Counted from the first letter of the stretch, positions 22,026 to 32,091 are shown. The stretch: DNA of 64,000 nucleotides from Symsagittifera roscoffensis (GCF_963678635.1 NC_087070.1:51010514-51074513), one strand, 5' to 3'. Numbers and translations are program-made. The notes: generated from the letters alone by a model not told the origin.

Positions 22026-22772
22026 TTATTTGCAAATCCAAACTTGTTCTTTGCAAATTATGTTAAATTTAAACCAATTAAATGTCAGAAAGTTTTCAGG
22101 GTTTTCATAGGTTATTTTTGGACTCCATTGGTCGCCAATTTTCAGAAGATAAGGTGCCCCAGTTCTTTGTCTAGGCACTGCAGTCAAATGGTTGAATCGT
22201 CTTAAGCGGCCCTCTCCAAATCCAAGCTTTGTTATTATGTTTGCGTCAGAAACTGGATCATAGAAGGACCAGATTGCATTAATATGTTTGTTGTTTCCAT
22301 CGGCATTGGAGTAATTTGTCAGTTTTGATATATACTCTTCTACCTTTAGATGCATATATCTGTAGCCAATAAACCTATAGTCAAAGCACTGACGGTAACA
22401 GCAAAGTTCGTCAAGGTCAGAGAAGAGGTTATGATAACGAAAGATGGGTCGCATTTTTTCAGAACACTCGTCTATCATATTTATTGTTAAGAAGTCATAA
22501 AACTTATTTCGGAAATTACGTTCCTGAAAAATTGGCGTAAATGCGATTAACTCTTGTTCATTAAAGCTTTCGAAAGCGTCCAGACAGTAGAAGCAACTCG
22601 ATCTCCTGCATACGGTCCAAACAAATGGCAAAGAATTTGTGGGATGCTGCACTGGAATAATGAATGTTTGTGATGTCCAGCTCATTTGGCTTTCGGGTTT
22701 CATCACTATATCCTTATCAGCAAATATCCGCTGGTATAACATTGAAATTAGAGATATAAGAAAAACAAGCAT
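22026..22772 (-). CDS. Secreted cysteine-rich protein of unknown family, copy 1
   Basis: 248 codons starting with a hydrophobic MLVFLISLISMLYQRIFA segment that reads as a signal peptide, so secretion is likely. The mature part has nine Cys in the C-terminal 200 residues, grouped as CxxxxCxxC, CCxxxC and CxxxxxxC, which suggests disulfides. There are no membrane segments after the signal. I do not recognise the family; there is no capsid, polymerase or protease motif. A TTTTTTTCAG-like acceptor just upstream (about 22785-22800, minus strand) could mean a further 5' exon. The copy at 50417-51259 keeps the C-terminal ~200 codons open despite several percent divergence, with roughly a dozen amino acid changes. 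It could be a host gene, or cargo carried with the Maverick. Confidence 0.6.
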   Translation of the reverse strand: MLVFLISLISMLYQRIFADKDIVMKPESQMSWTSQTFIIPVQHPTNSLPFVWTVCRRSSCFYCLDAFESFNEQELIAFTPIFQERNFRNKFYDFLTINMIDECSEKMRPIFRYHNLFSDLDELCCYRQCFDYRFIGYRYMHLKVEEYISKLTNYSNADGNNKHINAIWSFYDPVSDANIITKLGFGEGRLRRFNHLTAVPRQRTGAPYLLKIGDQWSPKITYENPENFLTFNWFKFNIICKEQVWICK

Positions 22773-24299
22773 TTCATGTAATACTGAAAAAAATCGAAAG
22801 CTTAGAACTAAATTATTCTACACAATCATAAGTAAAATCGGTGGCGAAATAACAATCTGATAAATCGTAAGTTATGTAAGCAAAAGTAACTATATCATGA
22901 AGTTTTAGACAAATTTAGCCAAAACATCAATCAGTGACAAAATAAAAGTATATAAGTGTTCATCATGGTAAACATTTTTGCCTTAAGTTGTATAGTATAT
23001 CCGAGAAATTTTGTTGCTTTGAAACCTTTATACCGTTTCGCAAACACGAAATCAAAATAGGTCAAAGTTGTGATAATTAATTATATTTTGTCTCTATCAG
23101 GCAATCTTCCGACTTCGAAAATCATCAGTTTTAGCGTTGTATTTAAAACATGCTCAAATTGATATGCTCGAAAAAGCAATCTCATCTGTTCTATAGTTGA
23201 ATTTTTGTTTACATATTTTCGATACGGAATGCGGGTCCTTTTTCTTTTTCCGCCAAAATTTCTTAATTTGGCAACTTAGTAGCCTTCAGTGTATATAAAT
23301 AGAACAAAAATGAGAACAAAAACCTGATCGCACCAATTGGTTTCTTTAATAATACAAATGCGATCACTTCATTCTTTAACCGATTTCAAACAAGGCCGAT
23401 TTTTCCGAAGGTGATCGCTTTTTATGGAGTTTTTGTATGTCTTTTTTTAATCCGGGTAGAAAACTGCAGTTTTGAAAAAAATTCTAATGGTTAATCAAGA
23501 TTTCTATACTTTTGGCCGGTATAAATATCTTTGTTGGGTCCCTTAATTTTGGATATGTCACTGAATAAAAAAATTTTGGCTTAAAATTTTCGAAAACATG
23601 GTTCGCAATTGTTCACTTGCGCTTTTTGAAGTTTTCAGAAAAATTGCGGGACCCATCGGCCCATGTGAACAATATCCCCTTGATAGACCAAGTAAACAAT
23701 TTTCTCCGTATAATCAAATGGCAAGCTCAAACCGTAAGGCTTGCATGTACTGTGCTTAAATCTGATTGATTGAAAATTATTACTTTTAACCAAGTGAACT
23801 CTGTCCCCCTAAATTGATTTAAGGAGAAGATTGTTCACTTGGTCCGACCCATCTTTCATACTTGCTTTTTCCTGGAACATATTAATTATACTTGTACCTT
23901 TTGGCCGATTCTGCTTAATAACAGGTCGGCTTTTATTTTGAACAGAACTTATTGAGATGGTGCTGAAATTTGATCGGCTTATTCTTACCAATCAGGTTGA
24001 AGCAGACTAGTTTCAGTTCAGAAATATTGGTTTTTGGACGTAATAACTAAAAAGTCCCCAAAATGCAAACATGGAAATAATGAGAGTGCTTTTCCGGCTC
24101 TTTTGTGCATTTCTCAATTGAACATGCTTAAAAATTTATAAACTTATGATATTCGAAACAATAATACAGAGCCCAAGCTAGAAACAAACAGAGTGCTTGA
24201 CTTCACCTCTGTTAATGCCTTGGCAGGGATTCGAATACTTGATAAACGATCTCATAACCCTGGTAAGGCATTCGCTTTCAATAACCCTGGTACACCCAT
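22773..24299. other. Upstream flank of the secreted-protein gene
   Basis: No supported gene. 22660-23150 is absent from block B, where sequence equivalent to 23155 joins the gene body directly. 24215-24285 has a partial tRNA-like pattern on the minus strand (TATTCGAATCCC flanked by AAGGC/GCCTT), too incomplete to call a tRNA; it may be a SINE fragment and is absent from block B. Confidence 0.45.
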
Positions 24300-24570
24300 T
24301 TTTTTATAAGAACCCGCGTACAAGCAACTGAGGCTCAAAACGGTCTAAAAATTAAGCAATTTCTAAGCAACTGGCGAGACTCGGAAAAAACAAAGGTCAC
24401 AAAAAAGTTTATTCATTGAAAAAACTTCAGTGTTTCCGATTTGATGCGTTCTGAAAACACGCGTGAAGAAACCAGGCAACTTACCAACTTTGAGCCACAA
24501 AATCCAACGTTCAGCTAAGCAACCGAGCCTCAGCCCGGCAATCGGTTGCTCATAAAAAATGGGTGTAAGG
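24300..24570. repeat. Miniature inverted-repeat element with AGCAACTGAGGCTC-type ends
   Basis: AAGCAACTGAGGCTC near 24321 faces AGCAACCGAGCCTCAG near 24519 as imperfect inverted repeats. The block B copy (52075-52410) contains ~100 extra bases in the middle (52232-52330), so the copies differ by an indel. Confidence 0.5.
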
Positions 24571-25755
24571 CACTCACTTACAAATAAATTGATCAAATGT
24601 ATTCGAACCGATGTAAGATCAACTATGTAAATTCAAGAGCTCGGATAAATTCTAGCTTCGGTTCTGCTGAATTTTTCAAACCAAATTAGGCTTCAAAAAG
24701 TATCATATAATTGTTGTTGGCTGCAATGATATAGATCGATTGGTCGCACCGAAATTTCATGGATGAAATTCGATTAATCGGTTGTCGTCTCAGTTTTAGA
24801 GCACGTAATGGATTTTTGATCAATTATAATTGACTAATTAGAAAGAAAATAGTCCATTATTAGTTTTCAATGTAATCAGTTTCTTTTGTTCAAAAAACTA
24901 TGGAAATTGTTTTTTTTTGTAGTGGTGAAAATATTACTCAATTTTTTACAGCTTTTTGCAAATTTCAAACCCGAACGAACTTATAAAATCCCCACATCCG
25001 CCATACCGACTTACACACACCACACGCCATCATACGTCCACCCATTTGCAACCGCCACTACGCTTGCCATCCCCTCACAATGCCCCCTCCCCTCACTGGA
25101 ACCCCCACCAAGTCCCCACGTCCCCTATTTCCCGCCCCTAACTCCGTTTACCATCTCAGCCGCTTTCATCCTTTACGCTAACCTTCATTACTGAGAAGGG
25201 AAGAAGGAAAGCAAGGGGTAGGGAACAGGTAACTGTGGGGAAGAGGAAAAACGTGGGGATAGGGGGTATTTGAGTACACTCTGTGTCTGGCAAATGAAAC
25301 CGAGGTGAAAAATAACAAAAAACTTGATCTGCTATAAAAACATTGAATTAAAAAAAACGTGAAATTGAAATTTGAAACTTGAATTACTTTACCAGCTACA
25401 TATACAACGCCAAAAGCAATATATTATGTCTGGAGGGAGATCCTAAAGAGCAGTACTGCTCATCGAGTAGGATATCCTAGAGAGTAAAGAGAAGACAGCC
25501 AGCATCAACTCAACAAACAAATTAAATTAAGGACTGAAGTTAAAAAAATGAATTGAGACAACAATGAATTGAGACAACAAAATTTTTAACTGAAGTTCAG
25601 AAAGATCATTAACAAATTAAAACTACTCACAAAAGGAGATTGATTAAATTTGATTTTCTTTCTAGGAATAAATTTGAAAATAAGCCAAGATAATTGAATA
25701 GGCTCGATCATCATTTGCGGTCAACTTATTTTACAACTTTTTTAACCAAAAGAAT
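24571..25755. other. Non-coding, with a strongly C-rich tract
   Basis: 24990-25190 is almost free of G and rich in CA and CC (CACACCACACGCC, CCCCTCCCCTCACTGG). It is followed by a G-rich stretch at 25190-25270. A 102-codon frame through it (24886-25194) is preserved in both block copies but looks like a by-product of composition. No gene called. Confidence 0.5.
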
Positions 25756-26880
25756 TAGAGTCCATTTTTTGTGTTTTCGTTTTTAGGTGCTATTATCATT
25801 TGTTCATAATGTTTTTAAACGTATGGTTGTTAGTGTAGGGGCTATGGGGTTGATGTGATAGGGTAGACGCGAAGGACGGGTTTGTGGGTTTTATGTGTTG
25901 GGATGCATGGTGGAGGACTGGTTGGGGGGACGTGGTGGGGGGGGTTGTGTTGTATTTGGTTCGGGTTTTGCAAAAAACTGCCAAAAGTAGATTATACAGT
26001 GCACTTATAAAAAAATCAACTTTCATGGATTTTATTTTAGCGGATTTAAAAAAGTTGCGGACACTCCTTCTCCTTGGAAATTCTACCATCTACAGACCCA
26101 AAGGGTCCCGTCTTTGATACTATTTCAAGAGATCCATGTTTGTTTGACCGACTCTAGAAGTTTTCTAAAGACGCTTTTGGCGCCAGCATGTAGCAATATC
26201 AAAAGGGAGAGGGCACGCCCAAAAAGCAAAAAAGCGCCAGGTTAACAAAATTTGCCGCCCGTTTTTTCAGGCTGACCAAATTAATTTTCGGAGCTCTCTA
26301 AAATAATTATAAAGACCTTAATTTTGACAAAATTTTTTCACCGCAGGCAAATTAACAAAATGCATTTTTAGACTATGCTTTGAACCAGGCGCTTTTCTGC
26401 TATTTTGGCGCGCGCTTTCCACTTGATATTGCTACATGTTGGCGCCAAAAGTGTCTTTAGAAAACTTTTAGAGTCGGTCAAATAAACATGGATCTCTTGA
26501 ATTAGTATCAAAGACGGGACCCTTTGGGTCTGTAGATGGTAGAATTTCCAAGGAGAAGGAGTGTCCGCCACTTTTTTAAATCCGCTAATTTAAAATCCAT
26601 GAAAGTTGATTTTTTTATAAGTGCACTGTATAGTCTACTCTTGGCAGTTTTTGCAAAACCCGAACCAAAAACAACACAGTCCCCCCACCCACACTCACCA
26701 CCACGTCACCCCAACACTTCCTCCATCATGCATCGGAACACATGAAACGCACAAACCCCTCGCTCGCGTCTCTCCTATCACAACACTCCCCTAGCCCCCA
26801 CGTTAACAACCCCACGTTTAAAAAGATTATGAATAAATGAAAATAGCACTTAAAAATAAAAACACAAAAAATGGACTCTA
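25756..26880. repeat. Foldback/MITE element with ~490-bp inverted arms
   Basis: The left end TAGAGTCCATTTTTTGTG is the reverse complement of the right end CACAAAAAATGGACTCTA. The arms (to about 26245 and from about 26383) remain complementary, with scattered differences, around a ~140-bp spacer. TA at each end fits a Tc1/mariner-type target duplication. The arms contain GGCGCC motifs. Short ORFs inside (for example 25796-26089 and 26536-26745) are mirror images of each other and are by-products. The block B copy is 53598-54723. Confidence 0.8.
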
Positions 26881-26903
26881 GTAGTAGATGTTGGAGCTGA
26901 AGT

Positions 26904-27485
26904 GGGGGGGGGGGGGGTCCCTGCAGACCCACATGTATTAAGATAGGGAATAGAGCATCCGGTCTGCAGGCTATGTATTAGGATTGGCTATAGAGTCTAC
27001 AAGGTATTAAGATAGGGAATACCGATGGTAAGTTTTCAGTGTGATGGTAAGAGAAAGAAAAACGAAAGTTTTTTGGTTTTTGTTTATTTTTTTCGCAAAG
27101 TTTTTTGGCGCGCGTTATCTAATTGGGAACAGTTAATTGTTAATTACGTGTAGATTGTAGAATAAAGGTTATGTATTTAGTTTTTTGGTGCATGGTAAAT
27201 CAATGGTAAGAGTTTTTGTGCAAAAACTTGGAATTTTTATCAAAAATTTTTTTTTCGAAAAAATTCAAAACACGATAAGATTTTGTTTAATTTGATCTAA
27301 TAAAAATTTATTAGATACTTTTACTTTCTATCTATCTGAATCTATTCTGAACCTACAGAGACATCGAAAAAAAACCGAATTTTTTGAGAGAAAAAAATTA
27401 AATTACAAAGAAAGTATATAAATCACTGCATCGTATAGTAAACTTACTGCCATAATTTACACTTACAAATGAAAAAACTACAAAT
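26904..27485. other. Non-coding 3' flank of the Maverick cluster, with 14-G run
   Basis: Starts with 14 G at 26904-26917 (24 G in block B at 54747-54770), followed by three TATTA(A/G)GAT(A/T)GG-type repeats to about 27030. No gene is seen. The end of the Maverick element may lie here, but no terminal inverted repeat partner is in the window. Confidence 0.5.
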
Positions 27486-27884
27486 TTACATAAAATTACT
27501 TATAAAATTCAAAACATGCACATCATGAATATTATTCAAGTTTGTCTGGTAGAAGTTAAAAAGAAGAAATGCTGAATAAATTGCGTAAAATCCACACAAA
27601 TTATCAGTTTTTTGTAGCTTTCGAGGAGCCATTCGCCGATACTTTTTTGTTAGAAAGGAATAAGTTGTTCTTTTCCGACCCAAAGAATCAGCAAAATAGT
27701 AAAATTTATCCAATCGAGCCATCATGATCCAGTGCTCCCCTCTATCATTGCTTGGAGCTGAGTTAACAATTGCAAAAGAGTATTTTGTTAGTTGAGGTAC
27801 TTTATCAGAGGGGTAAGATCCCATGTACTTGAACCTGAGTTCAGGAATTCTTTCAATGTTTTGCAGAAGTGAAAAATTATCCAT
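27486..27884 (-). CDS. Adenain-like maturation protease, block A
   Basis: 132 codons, ATG to TAA. Visible catalytic blocks: GEHWIMMARL with the His near residue 51, YYFADSLG with the Asp, and KTDNLCGFYAIY with the Cys preceded by a conserved Gln-like region. This is the layout of adenain-type C5 cysteine proteases used by Mavericks and adenoviruses to cleave capsid precursors. The length is short for the family but includes all three blocks. It is the last gene of the minus-strand cluster, after the capsid and membrane genes. A TTTGTTTTAG splice-acceptor-like sequence lies ~25 bp upstream. The block B copy is intact too (55317-55715), with a handful of substitutions. Confidence 0.85.
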   Translation of the reverse strand: MDNFSLLQNIERIPELRFKYMGSYPSDKVPQLTKYSFAIVNSAPSNDRGEHWIMMARLDKFYYFADSLGRKRTTYSFLTKKYRRMAPRKLQKTDNLCGFYAIYSAFLLFNFYQTNLNNIHDVHVLNFISNFM

Positions 27885-27974
27885 TTTTGCAAATGTTAGC
27901 TGATTTACATCTAAAACAAAGAAATAGAAAGTATGATATTGTAATTTAGGATGGAAAATCCTAAAGTTATTGAC

Positions 27975-28184
27975 TTACTCGCATTTGGGTACTGAATCAA
28001 CAAAGTCCCATACACAAAACTTGTGAACTGGACAAAATTTGTTGAACACTAATTTACAATCTAGGTTGAAGAAATGTCTTGGGTTTTCAATTAAACAGCA
28101 TTCATTAGCTGCTTTTTCTGGAGATTTAGGTCTGAAGAAAAACAAAATATATAGTACAGAGACAATCACAATGAAAAATCCCAA
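27975..28184 (-). CDS. Small membrane protein with cysteine-rich ectodomain, block A
   Basis: 69 codons: an N-terminal FFIVIVSVLYILFFF transmembrane segment, then about 50 residues with six Cys. It lies six bases after the capsid gene. The frame opens without ATG (TTG at 28184), and a TTTTCAG acceptor-like sequence overlaps the end of the capsid ORF. At its 3' end the stop is embedded in GCGAGTAAGTC, a good splice-donor match, so the real product may be spliced onward toward about 27915. The block B copy has a TAG in the membrane segment (55974-55976). No family recognised. Confidence 0.5.
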   Translation of the reverse strand: MGFFIVIVSVLYILFFFRPKSPEKAANECCLIENPRHFFNLDCKLVFNKFCPVHKFCVWDFVDSVPKCE

Positions 28185-28189
28185 AAAAG

Positions 28190-29548
28190 CTACAATATTT
28201 TTATAGGAACCTGAAAACTCAAAAAAAACTTAACACTTTTAGCGACTGTTCCAAATTTGTCAATTTGAACATTTGATAGTCTTTCTCGCAAGACTATCAC
28301 TTCCGTTACTTGCTCCAAGGGAAACTGAAAAAACATTTCTAATCTCAAGCTTTCTCCACTAAGTTCTGGATAATGCAAGTGTTCAGCGGCATCCTGTAGT
28401 GAAGTCAAGTCGAAAACTAGAATATAGTGATTTTGAAAATCTTCCATAGGAAGAGCTGGAAAATCTTCGTTAAACTGCATTGCTTTCATTGTTGTAACAT
28501 AGGGTCGACAAGGAGAAGTTGTATCTAATGAAATAATTGCTCTTCCACCCCGAATAATTCTAAGCTCTCTCAAAAAAAATTGTTGATAATTGAAAGGATT
28601 TTCATAAAAAGAACCTGCAACAGCTGAATTTGTATTCATTGCAACAGCTACTCTTCTTATTGGAGCGTTATTGAATATATTTTCTTGTATGAATTGATTT
28701 TGACGAGATGGAATGATAAAGGTTCTTGCTATAGTTTTCATGTAATTGTATTGAGCAGGTTCTCTTTCCAGATTCCATTGCAAGTATTGATGATTAGGTT
28801 CAGCAACTAAAATTCTTCTTGTAAACAATGAACAATCAACTATTTTCAGACTGACATTTGGATTATCAGATAACATGTAAAAATTAGGTCTAGCTCGAAT
28901 AAGTTTAATTCGAACCTTGGTATTTGGTAGCAACAGTTTTTCGCAAGTAAACAAATCAATGGCGAGCCTCCCATAGAGTGAAAAAGTTATCCCTGTTCCC
29001 AAGGAGGTTGCTCTATCAGTGAAGGGATACATATCAAATGCATCAGGATTTTCTTCAAAACTGTATCCATGACAAGCAAGAATTCCTTTATTACTCACTG
29101 CTGACGAGTTGAATTCGTTCGATATCTGTGCCTTATGAGAATATAATCCATTGGCATTGTAAACCATTGTATTGTTAAAATAAACTTCACAGTTCGAGAA
29201 TAGAGAATGTAGTAGATTGTTTACATAAGTTAAGTAAGTTTGTGGTTCCTCATCTGAATCTTCCTCCGATTTTGCTTTATGTTCTGCTTTTTCTTTTTTG
29301 AAAGCATCAAACAATCTTCCTTTAAATAGTTGAAGCTTTAAGCTAAGATGGGTATCACGCATATCCAAGTAGAGGTTACGATCCGTTTCAAATTCAAACT
29401 CAATACTGCTTTCATCCTGAGAAGTACTGGGGAATACTTCTTGTGTGTAAGATGACATAATTGTTTCCAAAACTGGGACTTTATCAAAAATCTCCAATGA
29501 AGAATTTGTAAAAGCCCCGTACCGAAAATGACTTTGGTTTACACTCAT
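28190..29548 (-). CDS. Double-jelly-roll major capsid protein (F54H12.2-like hexon), block A
   Basis: 452 codons, ATG to TAG, with no break. It contains the family features: a SSIEFEFETDRNLYLDMRDT segment near residue 46, TYVNNLLHSLFSNCEVYFNN near residue 107, and late VFDLTSLQDAAEHLHYPEL near residue 383. These match the F54H12.2-like proteins known as the major capsid protein of metazoan Mavericks and adintoviruses. An acidic/basic insert (KKEKAEHKAKSEEDSDEE) sits in the first jelly roll. It is the longest intact Maverick gene here. It starts 3-4 bp inside the end of the core-protein gene, consistent with co-transcription. The block B copy is split by a TAA. Confidence 0.9.
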   Translation of the reverse strand: MSVNQSHFRYGAFTNSSLEIFDKVPVLETIMSSYTQEVFPSTSQDESSIEFEFETDRNLYLDMRDTHLSLKLQLFKGRLFDAFKKEKAEHKAKSEEDSDEEPQTYLTYVNNLLHSLFSNCEVYFNNTMVYNANGLYSHKAQISNEFNSSAVSNKGILACHGYSFEENPDAFDMYPFTDRATSLGTGITFSLYGRLAIDLFTCEKLLLPNTKVRIKLIRARPNFYMLSDNPNVSLKIVDCSLFTRRILVAEPNHQYLQWNLEREPAQYNYMKTIARTFIIPSRQNQFIQENIFNNAPIRRVAVAMNTNSAVAGSFYENPFNYQQFFLRELRIIRGGRAIISLDTTSPCRPYVTTMKAMQFNEDFPALPMEDFQNHYILVFDLTSLQDAAEHLHYPELSGESLRLEMFFQFPLEQVTEVIVLRERLSNVQIDKFGTVAKSVKFFLSFQVPIKIL

Positions 29549-29919
29549 TTTATATTGTCAAAAATAACTTTGCGAGAGCGACTGTTTTTCGATCTACTTT
29601 TTCGAGAAATGTATCTGGTTCTAGCTGTTCTACGCTTAGATTTCTTTTTCCACCTCCCAATTGTTTCCGAACTGTTTTTGTTCCCACATCTTTTGCAAAT
29701 GTTTTGAGTTTTTTTACGTCCACTAACAACTTCCCCAATCTCTGGAGCAGCGATTTCAAACAAATCTGCCCCAATTCTTTTCGCAGCTGGGACTATATAT
29801 TTTTTAATAAAGGGGATTGCTGTTCTCCCAAGAGTTTGTGCAAGAGCTCCAAAAGCTCTTCCACGCTGTCTTGCATGTCCTCGAAAAATAGGGAAATCAG
29901 CTGAATTTTGAGCAACCAT
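29545..29919 (-). CDS. Basic core-type virion protein, block A (internally frame-shifted)
   Basis: The N-terminal FRGHARQRGRAFGALAQTLGR with the following helix (PFIKKYIVPAAKRIGADLF) and EIGEVVSGRKK matches the core-type protein beside Maverick capsid genes. A T7 run at 29708-29714 (A7 on the coding strand; block B has A6) shifts the frame, so about 20 residues differ from block B. The frame then ends in an Arg/Ser/Lys-rich tail resembling the tail of the homologue at 15822-16022. Comparison with that homologue suggests that block B lost the basic tail and block A scrambled the middle. Likely role: DNA condensation or membrane-active virion component, by analogy with adenovirus minor proteins. 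Confidence 0.7.
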   Translation of the reverse strand: MVAQNSADFPIFRGHARQRGRAFGALAQTLGRTAIPFIKKYIVPAAKRIGADLFEIAAPEIGEVVSGRKKTQNICKRCGNKNSSETIGRWKKKSKRRTARTRYISRKSRSKNSRSRKVIFDNIK

Positions 29920-29936
29920 TCCATATGAAGTTTAAA

Positions 29937-30748
29937 TTAAAAATGATTATTCGAAATCTTGCGGAACAAGAGAACAACTCGAGTGATTCCTACGGACACA
30001 AAAGGATTTTTTTTGCCTGTACTATCTCTTAGTTCTATCTTGATACTATGGAAAGAATTTTTCAACAGCTTTTTAAACTGTAAATTTGTAAAGGATTGAT
30101 AATTCATGTACTGTCCTGTAGAAATTATATCTCCACTCTTCACTTTGGAGATAAAAGGAATACAACGCAATAAGGGAGTTTTTGTATCACCAACTATGTT
30201 ATATTCTATAATATCACTGTATATCATTAGGGAATGTATTCTTATAATGTCGTAAGAATACTGAGGATAATGTGGATTTTTTCCTTTCATTATAACCCCT
30301 GTTTGATTTTGTTCTAAATCACAACCAAAAATGTGGCTCAAATCAGCACTCTGAATTATAAACACTGATTGACTCTCAGGTAAATGAACAGCAACTTTTT
30401 GTGTAATTTTATCTACTGATACATAGATTCTTGAGCTCCTAGACGTTCTCGAATTTTGTTGTTCATGGCTACAACTATATCAACAATACTTGGATACAAT
30501 CCTGGTTCAATGTTCATCGGTACAAACTGTCTTTTCTCCTCAGAACTTTCTCTTCCATCTACGAACGTAAACTTTCCCTCTGTAACATTTTGGTACAAAG
30601 AAGGGCATGAGATTTCTGAAATAGCAACCTCTCATTCTCCTTTCAAATGTATTTGTTCAGGTAGAAAGTTTGTAAAAGAACTAAGACTATTATTCGGATA
30701 ACAATTAAAAGAAGCGTTGGAAACCAACTCAGTAGTGAAAGAATCCAT
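29937..30748 (-). pseudogene. Penton (minor, single-jelly-roll capsid protein), block A, broken
   Basis: The ATG at 30748 opens a frame containing FPNN-like (YPNNSLSSFTNFLPEQIHL) and (E)VAISEI segments typical of Maverick penton proteins. Codon 39 is TGA (30632-30634), at a site normally Trp in this family. The frame continues to about 30413; then a one-base indel near 30420-30450 moves the rest, including YSDIIEYNIVGDTKTPLLR and a C-terminal IRVVLLFRK-like strand, to the frame ending at 29937. Both lesions are present in block B as well. Known role: pentamer at the capsid vertices. Gene order (integrase, penton, core, capsid) fits Mavericks. Confidence 0.78.
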
Positions 30749-30789
30749 GACAACTGATCGGTAAAAATTTAGTTAAAAACAATTTACCT

Positions 30790-31741
30790 TTAATCAGAAC
30801 ATTTTCTAAGCTCTTTTTCAGAAAATTTTCAGAGAATTTCCTCTTTGTCGAGATCTTTGATGATGTATGTTGGAGGCTTTTTTGTAGAGACTGCCGAAAA
30901 TTTAAAAATTTCATCTGTAAATTGTGGTTTATATCCTTTTCGGAACGGAATATCATTCTTTGAAATTCTCACTCTGTCTCCAACTTTGAATTTTAGTTTC
31001 CTATACTTTGTTAGAGGTTTATTGTACAAAATTGAGAGGAAATCAGTATTCTTGACATCTCTAGGTGATTTCCCAATAGATCTATTGATGCGACAATTCA
31101 TTGTAGACACAAATTGCGGCTTGAAAATGAATTTTTCACCATGATCTTCTATGTAGCGGTAAATAATGTGTTTTAATGATTGAATGGCTCTCTCTGCAAA
31201 TGCAGCTTTTGTTTCACTCATGGTTGAGTAAACTTCAATGCTTTTTTCCTTGCAAAAGTTTTTGAAAGTTCCTCCAACATCCGTTCCTTTATCAACCCAA
31301 AGCTTTTCAGAAGTGTTTTTTGGAAAAATCATTTTTTTGAAAGCTTGCAAAGTGTCTTTGGCATATTTAGTTTTCATTGTTTGAACTCTGACAAATCGCG
31401 ATAAAACATCAACAGCAACCAATAAATATTTGACTCCCTTGTTTTGACTCGCTAGTTTGTCCACAAATGCCAAATCCATACACCAAATTTCATTTATATA
31501 TTTTGAAAATGCTTGAAGCCTTCGATAACGTCTGATTGGGGGACCGAATTTTGTATACGATGTCTTGGTTTGTAAAAACTGTTCTACTTTTTTTTGACAA
31601 TCCGCTTGCTTTACTCAAGTTTCGCACAGAACCGTACGCAGCTCTACCCCTAGAATACAGTCTGTTCAGACTTAGCTTTTCAGATTTTGAAAGGGATCCA
31701 AGTTCCTCTGTCTTTCGCTTTGGCATTCTTGTTGGCAACAA
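30790..31741 (-). pseudogene. Maverick retrovirus-like integrase, block A, frameshifted
   Basis: The N-terminal part (31741/31726-31600) has the LYSRGRAAYGSVRNLSKASGLS segment that precedes the core in Maverick integrases. The catalytic core (31479 on) begins CMDLAFVDK. The second Asp is in LWVDKGTD and the Glu in AFAERAIQ, with 32 residues between them. A C-terminal SH3-like part (KVGDRVRISKND) follows. An A8 run (31588-31595) puts the two halves in different frames. A TGA at 30829-30831 cuts off the last 12 codons, whose KFSEKELRK ending resembles the usual integrase terminus. Role: inserts the element into the host genome. Confidence 0.85.
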
Positions 31742-32091
31742 GTTTAGGTGGAATTTGAGTTGCTTCCAAAATGGTAAAGTAAATATCGGGAAAGTCGGTA
31801 TTTTTTCGCTTTAGTGCACACAAAAAGTCTACAATTGATTCTTTTGTGTCTCGATTATATAATATGATGTTTTCTGACTGACTTAGTCTAATTCTAGGAG
31901 AATTCAAAATTAAATCAATAAGGTGCTTATTGTTACTCATTTTCAACTTTGCATTTACAGCACTGTAAATAGAATCAAAATTTTTTGGTACAATATCCTC
32001 TTTTTCTTGCTTTTGTTCCAATTTTGGTTTTTTTTGGAAGTGTGCTTTGTGATTGATAAATTGAGTAAGGAATTATAACAAACTGATCCAT
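31680..32091 (-). pseudogene. Conserved Maverick protein of unknown function, block A (A-run frameshift)
   Basis: The ATG at 32091 begins MDQFVIIPYSIYQ. The frame is lost at an A8 run (32028-32035) and resumes in the frame ending at 31680, with NNKHLIDLILNSPRIRLS, NTDFPDIYF and an ending AKAKDRGTWIPFKI. I recall proteins with this start and this WIPFKI-like end next to Maverick integrases and ATPases in other animals; that is memory, not a search. The 3' end overlaps the integrase start by ~50-60 bp. No enzymatic motif. The same frameshift occurs in block B. Confidence 0.6.

Noticed and set aside
24215-24285. tRNA-like sequence on the minus strand (TATTCGAATCCC with short flanking stem)
   Set aside because: No D-arm or anticodon arm can be folded and the segment is missing from block B; at best a SINE fragment.
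24886-25194. 102-codon ORF rich in Pro, His and Thr, present in both blocks
   Set aside because: It follows a G-free C-rich tract, has no motif, and a second overlapping frame is equally open; it is preserved only because the blocks are nearly identical here.
25796-26745. Two similar ORFs beginning MVEFPRRRSV in opposite orientations
   Set aside because: They are mirror images from the two arms of the foldback element, not independent genes.
30845-31144. 99-codon plus-strand ORF, also present at 58666-58965
   Set aside because: Antisense shadow of the integrase, whose catalytic motifs are on the minus strand.
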